Origin: Paralichthys olivaceus | Lineage: Eukaryota > Chordata > Actinopteri > Pleuronectiformes > Paralichthyidae | NCBI RefSeq assembly: GCF_024713975.1 | Contig: NC_091100.1 | Coordinates: 20,633,501 to 20,697,500, forward strand | Length of the DNA stretch: 64,000 nucleotides | Direction of reading: 5' to 3' | Part shown: positions 25,371 to 35,951 of the stretch, piece after piece | Position numbering within the stretch: position 1 is the stretch's first letter | How the letters are laid out: each line of letters begins with the position of its first letter | Position numbers and translations under genes: made by a program | Notes under the pieces: generated by a model | Told to the model about the DNA's origin: nothing | What the model saw: only the letters and a program-made list of their open reading frames with translations | The model's database searches: none

Positions 25371-27125
25371 CCAAAATGGCTGTTGTTTCATCACAGATAT
25401 TTAACCTTCAGGGTTTTTCCCGTGCAAAATCAGTAATCTGCTCTGTGACAAACAACAATTAGACCTCGTCTGGTTCCAGCAGCTCCACAGCAGCAACAAG
25501 GCTACTTCACTAACTCTCCCTCTGGGTGAGGTTTGTGCTTTTTAGCTGTTACCTCACTCACCACAAAACTCGCCTGCATTACGTTGTCTCTGACACAGTG
25601 CAGTAATGTGAAAGCTGCTTGTTGTGCACACTTAGTCCAGGAAAGAGAATTAACTTTATAGAGTGTTGTTCTTTACAGCTCTTCCAGTGTAGCTGCATGT
25701 TTCCAGCTGTAATGTTGCTGGAGATTAGTCTTTTTCAATATTGCATCCCTGCAAACTAGGTGATGATTTGTCCGTTTCTCTTTGAAAGCACAAAATTCTG
25801 GATCTGCTCTTAGTGACTGTCGGCAGAATGATGGGCAGAGATGACAATTAACCAACCACGTGTGTTGTGACTGTGATCTGACAGACATACAGCCAAGAGG
25901 GACCACCCTGAAGGACATGTTATTTTATTTTATTGCAGAAAAAATTTCAGAGCTGCTTAATTTATAAATTGTTTCACGGGCTGGAATCAAACTGTCTCTT
26001 TGTGAAGAGCCCCTGCTGAGGTGGAGGTGAGGAGGAACATGGTGAGACAAATGGGACAGAAGAGTGAACAATCTGTTACGAAACAACATGAGTCAACTGC
26101 TGCTCGGCAGCCAAACCTCAGCGGAATCAGGACAAGGCATCTATGTACATCAGCGAGGCATCAGTGTAAACACCACAAAAATAAAACTACACAGCCAGCT
26201 TTCAGAGATTTTGGTCGCTCCCCAATATTAATGACTCCATATTTGGAAGCTTGTGCTGCCCTGCGGAGCATCATGGTGCTGTGGAGGAGTCATGTGTTTA
26301 TGTGACACAATGAAGAGTCACTGAATGCTATGTTCAAACTCCAAAGGTATACTTTCACCCCTCTGCTCGGAATGAAGTGAGACGTACAAAAATGTCACAC
26401 AAGGTTTTTATTGTTCAGAAAATTTCAGATGACTGATAATGAATGAATAAACAGTGCAGCATGTATCACGGCCGTATAAGGCATGTATATGGAATATGGG
26501 ATTACTGTTGCTGACATTGCTTTATTTGCAGTACTTGACTTGGAGATTAATTAAGTGATGATCTTGAATAATTTCAGAAAATAATAGGGTTTCCTTTTGC
26601 CAAGTTAAACATTATGGAGCAAATTCAATATCAGACCTGGTCTTTGCCTCAAAACACCACATGTGTATGGAATTTTTATACACTGATTTATTCTGACTCA
26701 CTGTTCATCCAGGGGACCGGCTGTGTGTTCCTCTGCTTCAGATGATCCATACCAAACTGTCTGTTAACAATCACAGCCCCCACTTGTACTGTACTGTACA
26801 ACTTTCTCGGAACTTGATTGCATTGTTGAGTCATTGTGTGGATTTCACTGTTGCAGAAGTAGACTCAGTTTGAATCAGTTACAGGTAGAGACTACACAGT
26901 CTATAAATAAGCCCTGTGGATATTAATCTACAAAGTACACATTTAGGTATTTTACTCTTCTACTTTCAATAGACTGAATAATACTTGGGATTACTTTCAT
27001 GTCTGCAGGAGCTTTGAATGACGGAAGTGTTCTGCTCAAAAGGTCTGCATGTATCAACGTCTGATAGGCCTTTTTAATACATTTGAACATGTCACCGAAG
27101 ACAGAGATCAGGTGTCCATCTCTTC
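25371..27125. other. Intergenic DNA, no gene seen
   Basis: No coding or RNA gene was recognised. Frames are short and match nothing known. Confidence 0.5.
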
Positions 27126-27400
27126 ATCCTATATAGACTACATGGACAACACGTCTCCACTTACTCTCACTATACAGAAATAGCAGCAGTGACCAGGGGA
27201 TGGAGTCGGAGTAGCGAGGTCCCACCGATACACACGCTCGACCAATCATCAGTCTCCACTGTCAATCGTGATGTGTTTTTATACCATCAAATCACTTATT
27301 GAAACCAACCTTATTGAAAAAACATCAGTGGGATAATAACTACCAAAAATGTCAGAAACCATCTTTGAGAAAAATAATGTCACATTCATTTTTATCTGCT
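27126..27400 (+). mobile_element. Family B MITE, copy 2 (right end missing)
   Basis: The left end is ATATAGACTACATGGACAAC followed by ACGTCTCCACTT. The centre matches copy 3 (CTCGACCAATCATCAGTCTC, GTTTTTATACCATCAAAT, AAAACATCAGTGGGATAATA). The match stops near 27400, so the right terminal repeat has been lost. Confidence 0.6.
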
Positions 27401-29027
27401 TGATGCATGTGTTTTCTCTCATTTTTGAACCCTATGCCCTGACGTCCTCGTGACTCATTATTTCTGTTCGGGGTCTCAGAAACCCCAGTTTCGGAGACAT
27501 GGTTAAATATAATGGACTGAATGAATTTCATATGCTCTATCTGTGATTCTTGCTGACAGTGCCATTTATGCAGCACTAACCTTATACGGATTTCACTCTA
27601 TTTAGTTTAACTGCGAGTCAGGCCTCTTGACTCCTAATGCTAAATGACATCATGTGCATTTCTGCAGCCGTGATTTTTTTTGTCAAGCAAAAATAATACA
27701 GAATACATACAGAATTGTTTTATGCGTAGCTATGTAACATGTAAATCATTTCTGGATTATCACCTTCATGTGAGCACAGCTTTTGGCAAACTGAAGGAAT
27801 ATTATACTAAAATACTAAATAATACTTTTCTTAATAGTTTTTAAACTCAAAAATTAAGTAATAAATACATATATGAAGGAAAACAATTTTTCTGCAGCGT
27901 GTGTTATTTTAACACACACTCAACAGTGGGATCTGAGGGAGGAAAGCCAGCATCAACATAACACTAGGGCTAATCTTCCCTGACAGTAATTTAAAAAACT
28001 CTTGCTTAACAGACCCAGTTAGTTCCAGTTTTTTGGGACTGGAAGGGAAATATCTATTTTGCATGGCTTACACCAGATACTTCACTGCTTCCACATTACA
28101 GGAGCCACATTGGTCTGGAGCTGGAGTGGACTTGGCCGGAGAGTGTCTATGTAATGAGCTGAGCTGCAGTGTCTGCCTGCGCCCTGTCACAGTATCCTAC
28201 CAAGTTAAAAATGGTTCATGTAAGGTTATACAGCGATGGGAAGGAAGCGACAGCTTTTCATTGAACTGCTGGTAATTGGTGGAACTTCAGAGGCTTCAAT
28301 GATTTACTTTGAATTTCAAGGATCTCTCAGCTCATTCATCCGAAACTCTCCCTGGGCCCATTCACACTGTGTGGTTAATCTGGAGGCGTGCTGTTGTGGG
28401 AGGGAATCCATGAATAAATGGTCGAATATTCGGAGGCAGACGGAAGGCCTGGAAAATGCAACAGAGGATATTTATTGTGTCAAAGCTGATGGGGTTTCAG
28501 CAGCCCCAAAATTTCAACATGTACTGTATGTTTATACAGTCAAGTTCACACTTAGTACAGTTATTAACAGGAGTGACAGCTGGGGCCTGAATATTAGTTG
28601 TTTTTTTTTGCCAAATACCTATTTCCTGAGAGAAGAAATGTGATGCCCCATCACATCATCTCTTTTTATTTCCTGTGAATGAATCTGAATGTGACTCACA
28701 TTGTGTCAATGTTTATTAGTGCTGTGATGGACTGGTGAACCCGTCTGGCGCTGCCCCTGGCCTCCAATTTAATGCCACAGAATGTTTGCTTGTCTTTACA
28801 CAGTAAAACTGTTAACATCAACGCAGTCCAGATGGACAGGAAATAACATGTAGGCCCAATAATTTCACTGGGAACTTTGTGTGCTGGTAAATGCTTCATG
28901 TTTTAAAACACAGAAAAGCAACCATAGTGTATCTAGGGTTGCAGTGCTGCACAGTAAAGGAATTCAGTTTAGGTATCACATCGAAATGTGTCAACCTGAG
29001 AAATAACCTACAAGAATTCAAGTTTAA
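27401..29027. other. Intergenic DNA, no gene seen
   Basis: The frames at 28033-28275 and 28236-28643 overlap each other and have no family resemblance. No repeat end was recognised. Confidence 0.5.
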
Positions 29028-29340
29028 GGTTAGGTTAAGGTTGAGGTCATGGTTATGGTTATGGTTAAGGTCATGTTTAGGTACAGGTTAACCCAAATGA
29101 GTGCTCCAAGGGGCACAGGCACAGGGGGACTGATTATGTTTAAAATATTTAAAATGTTATTTATTGAAACTGTAATCCGTTAATCAAAGGTTATGGTTAA
29201 GGGTTTAGGGTTAGGGTTCGGCAAGTAGTAACTATAGAGTAAGTCTCCAGGAAATGAATGTAAGTCAGTGTACTGGAGACACAACTGTGTGTGTCTGTGC
29301 ATGTGTGTACATGCATGTGATTGTGTGTGTGTGTGTGTTC
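29028..29340. repeat. Telomere-like hexamer array plus GT array (family E, copy 3)
   Basis: GGTTAAGG/GGTTATGG-type hexamers run at 29028-29095 and again at about 29188-29225 (GGTTTAGGGTTAGGGTTCGG). They are separated by about 90 bases of unrelated AT-rich sequence. A GT array follows at about 29285-29337. In the reverse sense this resembles the CA-flanked repeat at 16985. It is interstitial and degenerate. Confidence 0.65.
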
Positions 29341-29566
29341 ATCATGGGGACAGAAGCTGTGTCCTACTGCCCCACAACTGAAACAGAAATATGGTAACGC
29401 TCATCCTGTCTCACAGCTCTCAATGTACAAATTCAAAAGATATGTTTATGGTTTCACACTCTCGCACATCATTGTCACAGTTTAGTTTCCCTTTCAGTCA
29501 GATTGTGTTGCATTAAGCAAAACCAGTTGTTTTGTTGTTTTTGTTGGATTTTGTTCATCATTTTAC

Positions 29567-29890
29567 CAAAGAGGTCATGCTTTCACCCCTGTCCATGTGT
29601 TTGTTTATGGGTTGGTTGGTTTGTCAGATGGATTATGCATAAATCACTTGATGGATTTCCACAAACCTTGGTGAGGGGCTGGGGCATGAGGCGAGAGAGA
29701 CCCAATAAATGTTGGCATGGATCCAGATAAAGAAAGTGGTGGTTACAGGATTTTTTCCCCCTTTCTTGATGAAAGAAATCAGACATGTTTATGGTACTGA
29801 TAGTTTCATAAGGGGACTATTGGGCCTTGGCAGAGGCATGTTCTCTAATAAGTCCCATTATAGTTCATTTGTACATGCACAGGTCAGTTA
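29567..29890 (+). repeat. Dispersed repeat family A, copy 5
   Basis: Landmarks are CACCCCTGTCCATGTGTTTG, TTGATGGATTTCCACAAACC, GGGGCTGGGGCATGAGGC, TGGCATGGATCCAGATAAAG, AATCAGACATGTTTATGG and GGGCCTTGGCAGAGGCATG. The open frame at 29503-29730 reads through it and is not a gene. Confidence 0.65.
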
Positions 29891-32341
29891 GATAAGGTCT
29901 AGTTTTCTTAGCAATATTTTTGATAAGGGTTCTGTTTGTTCGACCTCTTCCATATTCCCAGCTATCGACTTAATATGCTTGTTTTTCCATTGATTTGTAT
30001 TTTTAGCATCTTCTGCCAAATATAATGCCAATCCCATTTTTTTTTTAAAGAAATCAAGTGCTCATTTGTCTTCTGACTGATCAGTGACAACCCCCCACAC
30101 ACCCACACACAGCGGCATAGACCCTGCCTACTCCTGCTATTCCCACACCCTCAACTTTTTGTAGTCGCACAGGAACCTGCTCAATGTTATTTCAAAACAT
30201 TTCTCACACTCTAACCCAGCTGCAAATTGAGGGTGGAACACAACGAATACATCATTTTAACAATCCATCAATAAATACACATGAACATTCTCTGCTCAGA
30301 CGGACATTCGAAATGGACCGAGCTCCCAGAGTCAACTAAGAAAAAAAAAGATCTGTGAGTAAATCTGTATTCTCACTTTACAAATCACACCAACCAACAC
30401 AAGGGTTAACTTCCTCTCAACAGCTATTGGACTCTGGTCAATACAAATCAAATGCAGTTGCACCGAAAAGAAAAAAAAAAACCTGGGGCTTCACTTTGGA
30501 GGTAATTCATCTGTGGAACCAAAACCATTCCCCTGAAAGAAAAATGCAATGATTAAAATGACCCAGTGATGAGAATGGCCTACTATGGCAATGCCACATA
30601 GTTTTGTAAATAGCGTGAGGAGTATTATGTGATAAGATAATGATCTCAGAGGAAATTCATGCAAGATTCTAGTGCAGTCAAATATGGGCTTCATGAGGAA
30701 AGTAGATCAACAAGTTCTATTTAAGAGACATGCATTTATCTGGACTCATTTCCCTAATTACTGATGAAAATAGCTGTGGTGAATCACTGGGATGTGTAGC
30801 CATCCAGTGCTTGTGCCCAGGGGTTTGATGTTTTTGAGTGGTTAAATGTTCTGCTCAGATGAAAGCTGTTAGGGAGAGAAAAAAACTACTGGAAAGACAC
30901 TTTATCTTCAGCTGGATTTGTTCTCATTTGGCACCGGTGTGTGGTTCGGTCTTTGCAGGAAATAAAGGGGACCTAACACTTCCACACCACTTCCTCGCTG
31001 AGACTTTTTGAAACACTGATGCCTTTGAGGACACAGAGTATTTTTTATTTGGGCTGATCCCTGAGGTCCGGTGCCGAATGATGTGAAGGGATTTACTGAA
31101 ATGTTGCGTGACTGCTTTTCAGAAAAAAATATGAGGGGGAACTCCAGGGCCCACATTTGTCTCATTACAGAGGAAATTCTAACTAATGTAAAATTAGTCT
31201 GTTTCCTATTCTCAAAGCAGGTATAATCCACATTCTTTATAACAACATTGGATCAAATGACTGTAATGTGAAATAAATCATTCATAGTGACAAACCAGAA
31301 TCTGCATTTCCACTTAAATTGTTTTATTGGGGTTTTATTGACTTTCGCCTCATTGTTTTGGTTTTCAAGCTTCCAACTGAACATTGTTTCTGGCTCTTGT
31401 TCACTGCTCCTAAGGCTTTTTTTTTTCTTCAGAGGAAAACCAGACAAACATTTAGCAGAAGTTGGTGCAGACCAAAACAGAGCAGCAAATAAAGTTAATG
31501 TTCTCCTTACTTTGAATCTCAAATGCATCATTTCAGGAGGGTTCTGGTGTTCAGTGCTTGTCTGAAAACAGCTAAAGTTACTCCTTGTCAACAAGCTTAA
31601 ATACAGCAGAACGACAGATGTCATCTTTTCTTGCCTTCTCAAAACCTGGCATCTACATTACCCACAATGCAACACAATGGCTGACAGTATTTCTGGACAT
31701 TTGGGCAGAATCTTAATATTTCCCCTCAGGACTTGAGCCCTGAGCCTGCACAGACTTAACTGACTGGTAAGTAATTAAGTGTGAGAGGCAGCAAGGGCTT
31801 GAAATGGAATAGGATTGAGACAACACGAGGTGCTTACCTTAACAACGCCAACATTTGTAGCCGAATTTGGCAACTTTTTATTTTACATTGTATATTCTCC
31901 TCTCGACCAATGGGCTTTCATTTACATTTTTTTTGGCAAAATAGTATCATTACACAAAGATGTTAAATTAATTAGACAAGTAACAAACTTGTGCTACTCC
32001 CATGCCTGTTTATTTATTTTTACGTTGCCATTCTGTTTGTTTACCGACGTCACGCGCTATGAACTGTGGATAATGCCTTTTGGCAAAGTCTGCAGAAATG
32101 GAAAAGGAAAGCGAGCATAAAAGGCTCATAAAGCCTGTGAGGGAGCCCTCACGCACTTGATGATTTCACAATGGGAAAGCCCTGAGCCCTCAGGGACTGA
32201 CTGGAGCCTTGAGGGTGGGACTGGGCCTTGGATGTTCAGAGTTGAGGAAAGGGCTACAGAGATGTGGTAAGCTCACTTCTTTTAACTCCACAACCCCAGG
32301 TTTTTTGTCAAGTGACACCACCTCAGCCAATCAGATTAATG
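29891..32341. other. Intergenic DNA, no gene seen
   Basis: The 129-codon minus frame at 31253-31642 and the 107-codon frame at 30908-31231 have no recognisable domain. Nothing else was identified. Confidence 0.5.
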
Positions 32342-32776
32342 GACAGTAAAGAAAGATGGACGATGTGTCTCCACTTCCTCTGACCATCCAGTTATGAATT
32401 AAAACCCAACATATCCATGACGTGAACTCTGCCATCGTGCACATTTGGATCAACAGTCTTCACAGTAGCAGACACACTCACTCGACCAATTGTGAGTTAG
32501 TCTCAGCCGTCCATCATGGCGTTACAAGCTGTTTTTATAGCATCAAATAAATAATTAAAACAAACATCAATTTGATAAGCACTACCTTGAATAGCAAAAA
32601 ACATCTTTGGAAAATATGTATTCGACACAGAGTAGTTTAATTGACCAAGTCCCATCCATTAACAGGGGAGCTGGATTTATGACCTATACTGCGGCTAGTC
32701 ACTAGGGGGCAATTGAGACAGTTTGGTTTCACTTTTGGGGAGCAGTCATGTCGTCCATCTTTACATATCATCTATA
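32342..32776 (+). mobile_element. Family B MITE, copy 3
   Basis: The left terminus has ACAGTAAAGAAAGATGGACGA and the right terminus has the inverted form TCGTCCATCTTTACATATCA. These inverted ends of about 20-25 bases bracket about 435 bases with no transposase. Shared internal landmarks are CTCGACCAATTGTGAGTTAG, TTTTTATAGCATCAAATAAA, TTTATGACCTATACTGCGG and TTTGGTTTCACTTTTGGGG. Confidence 0.75.
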
Positions 32777-32929
32777 GATGCATCTCAGTACAGGGACACA
32801 TCCTTCAGAAACTGCATTTTAAGATCACAGCGACACAACAAGACTGTCCCATTTATAAGCTTCCTACAAATATGGCTGACAAATGGATCCATTCATCTCC
32901 AAGAAACGAAGGCTCTCACTGGTGGATCC

Positions 32930-33180
32930 TGCTCGGGTCAACCTATCCCAGGATTCATTTTGGAACCGTTTTTCAATTGGGTAACTGACGTCCAATGCTT
33001 GAGTACTTCAGCTTCACTGAACAGTTAATGGCACACGTTAAAAAAACAAAGGAGAATTAAAACTTTCCTGATGCAGTGCTGTTGCTAAGCGATAGCAATG
33101 GGGGCATTTCAGCCCACAAGGACCCCCTCCTTCATGTGCGTCATAGGCCTCGAAGGATGCGGCCCCTGAATTGGGTGTTG
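32930..33180. repeat. Dispersed repeat family G, rearranged copy 3
   Basis: The minus strand carries TGAATCCTGGGATAGGTTG near 32940-32957. The plus strand carries CGAAGGATGCGGCCCCTGAA near 33150. Both motifs are family G landmarks, but their relative orientation is inverted here, which suggests a rearranged or nested copy. It again follows a family B element. Confidence 0.45.
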
Positions 33181-33448
33181 CCCTTTAAGTTATTGAAGGT
33201 TTAACATTAGAAATGAAATAGTTAAAAAGCTCTGACGGATATCTCCAACACACACACATATGTGATATCTCTCCTAGCAGGTGGTGCTGAAGATGGCACG
33301 ATCCTCCTTCCACTGCACCTGACTGTGATTTACACTGATGTTCCACCTCGATCATCATGTGTTTGTTTAGATTGTTGCAACAGACGTCCTGCATGCCTCC
33401 ATCCACACACATGCTGTAGTCATTTGAGGGGGCAGATCGCTTCAGGGG

Positions 33449-33482
33449 TCTCTCACACACACACAGAGAACACACACAGGCA
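33449..33482. repeat. Interrupted (CA)n tract
   Basis: ACACACACAC, then AGAGAACACACACAGG. It is low-complexity DNA and gives rise to the overlapping frames at 33185-33517. Confidence 0.75.
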
Positions 33483-34651
33483 AACGCACACAGCACTACT
33501 GTATACGTGCTGAGCAAATGTGAGCTTCACTCTGTATCCACCCACACAAACACGCAGCTTAAATCCTCTGCTAGTTATCATAATGCATTGTGACAGAAGT
33601 CTGTTCTGAATCTCTCCAGCGGTCATAGTTTCATGGTCATATTTGTCTGGGGGGTGGAATAATTATCTAAAATACCGAAACAATCGTTATCGCACATCAA
33701 TCTGTAGAAAATTTAAAGCAGGGCTGCAATAAATGAGCTCTGTATCCAATTTGTGACTGGAACAGGAACACTGACGTTTGACAAAAATAAGTATTTTTAA
33801 TGAATGCATCAACGTAATGACAACAGTTTGAGGCAGAGGGTGAAATCCCGATTTCCTTACTTAAATTCAATTGTGAAGATTTTTAGTTTTACCTAAGAGG
33901 TATGTAAACAGTGATGCTCAACATCCCGGTTATGTTTGCATGTCGCATGTTTGCAAACACTTATCTTCATGCTGTCCTGCTCTGTGCCGTTCGTCTGAGG
34001 TGGGGTTGCATCCTGTCCGACACACATCTGGTGCCGCTGCATCAGTTCAATCAGTTGGTGCGCTGGTGTCTCGCTTTGTTCTCCAGCCTTGCACAGCTTT
34101 TGCTTGTTAACTTCTTGTAAAGTTCAGTTGTAATACACAAATATGAGCCTGGCCTGGATTTCCAAAAAGCATCTTGGCAGTGGGTCGTATATTTGTTCCA
34201 CTGTAAATCAGAGGGGTGATTAGTTGCTTGTGGCAAATAGGTTTCAGATTCTGTGCGACTGATCCAGGGTCTGTATGGTGACCTCAACCCGAGAGTCTTG
34301 TGAGGTCATCTGACCAGCCTGCAGGAACACTGGCAGGACGACACCCGTGGCTACAGCAGCAGCATGGCCCTTTGCCTGGGAGATGCTCGGTGCTGGTCTC
34401 TGGTGTCTCGTGTCAGACGCACTGCAAAACACGGAGGAGCCAAGTGCACTCTGATGACCTAAACATAACCTGACCGCCTGAAAATGACAGCGCACCAAAA
34501 TGCTAAATCTGGACTGTGTGATCCAAGGGTCTGTTCGACTTTACTTCTGCTACACAAATCAAAGAAGAAACGTGATGTTTCATTAATTAAGGAAATTCAC
34601 AGTCACAATTGCACACCCAGATGTGTGCACCGATCCGTGCTGAAACCAGTC

Positions 34652-34686
34652 CTGTGTGTGTGTGCTTGTGTGTGCGTGTGTGTGTC
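34652..34686 (+). repeat. (GT)n microsatellite
   Basis: An interrupted GT array with single TT and CG interruptions. Confidence 0.85.
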
Positions 34687-35312
34687 TTTGTGAGAGTGTG
34701 AACACTTATCCTTGAAACAAGCAGAGAGAAGAAACGGAAAAGTACAAATGAACCAATAATGCCAGAGTTGCACAGTATTGGGGAATCTGTCCTCTCTGAG
34801 GGATGATTGCAAAGCCACAAGTTATGTGATAAAACTCCATCTTCTGCCAAGCCCCCAAAACATACTATAAATCATACAGGAGATGCTGGAAGAATGAACT
34901 TCCAGACACATGAGTCATAGACAAACTGGAGGAAGGAGAGAAAGCCTGCTCCACTTTTGATTACCCTGCCTCTCTTCCTCCTAAATAACAAAGCAACAGT
35001 CCTAAGCATCTACCTTATCCTTCCCTCAGGGAGATGGACGACAACTAACTAGGAGAAAGATAATGTTCTTAGTTCACTTGATGACTGGATATTAAGAGGA
35101 AATGTATTCTGAGACAAGGCAGGTGAGGTTTTTCCAGGTAATGAAGTGCCCCTGTCCTGTCAGTAGTCATTCTTTTAAATAGACTAGTCACTTACCAACA
35201 ATGGATCTAAAAAAAAAAAAAATTTTCCAGTACAAAGTGTTTTTTAGTTCAAAGTGTGTTTGAACAATTTTGGAACAATTTTCCAAATATGTTAAATGAT
35301 GTGTGGTTTTGC

Positions 35313-35443
35313 TCAACAGGAAACAAGGACACAATTACATGTATTTGAACCTTACTGATGCAGGAATTCTGTATGGATGTTGGACATATAATTTTGGCCC
35401 CTTTATGGCCCCTGATTTAGACAAATCCTAGATCCGCCCCTGG
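35313..35443 (-). mobile_element. Family D hAT-like element, terminal fragment 1
   Basis: The segment ends at CTAGATCCGCCCCTG (35429-35443), the inverted form of the terminus CAGGGGCGGATCTAG that I recall from fish hAT-type elements. Inward it has GGCCCCTTTATGGCCCCTGA and GAACCTTACTGATGCAGGAA. The same inward order occurs, reverse-complemented, at 35666-35780. Confidence 0.6.
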
Positions 35444-35665
35444 CAGACTTATTTGTAGTCAGATTGCGGAGTTACTCATGACTGCTCACCAGTTAATATA
35501 GTCCCTGCATCAGGTTAGGGTGGATTGCATTGTGTTCTGGCTCACACGATATTTTAAAATCTAAAGATTTAATTATTATATTTAAAATATTACCACATGA
35601 AAATATATATTATATAAAGTATGCTTTGTCTGCTGATGTTGTTATTTCTCCATGTATTACTTTAC

Positions 35666-35951
35666 AGTGGTGGGTCTAGTATTTTTCTAAATTAGGGGCC
35701 ATAAAAGGGCCACAATTTACAGGGGAGGGGGCAATCGTAAATTCAGTACACATGTACAATTCTTTATTCAGTAAGGTTCACATTTAACCTTTTAGATCTA
35801 TAGCTTTGAGCAAAGCCACATATCATTGAATACATTTTGAAAATATTGTTAGTAAGTTATTAGTTGTTGCTTTTTTTTTTAAAAGACTAACAGGGAAGGG
35901 GAGGGTACTTCAGGGGCCAATCAGATCAGTTTCCCCCTTGGCTTGGCTCTG
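35666..35951 (+). mobile_element. Family D hAT-like MITE, copy 2
   Basis: It starts CAGTGGTGGGTCTAG, continues AAATTAGGGGCCATAAAAGG and TTCAGTAAGGTTCACATTT, and ends with GGGGCCAATCAGATCAG, CCCCCTTGGCTTGGCTCTG. Both ends resemble degenerate hAT termini. The length of about 285 bases leaves no room for a transposase. I did not find a clear 8-base target duplication. Confidence 0.6.

Larger units (their letters stand above)
33181..35312. other. Intergenic DNA, no gene seen
   Basis: Apart from the CA and GT tracts listed and a 13-base A run near 35208, I see no feature. Confidence 0.5.

Noticed and set aside
27126..27400. Start of a possible conserved exon around TATAGACTACATGGAC
   Set aside because: It is the left end of a family B transposon shared with copies at 24610 and 32342.
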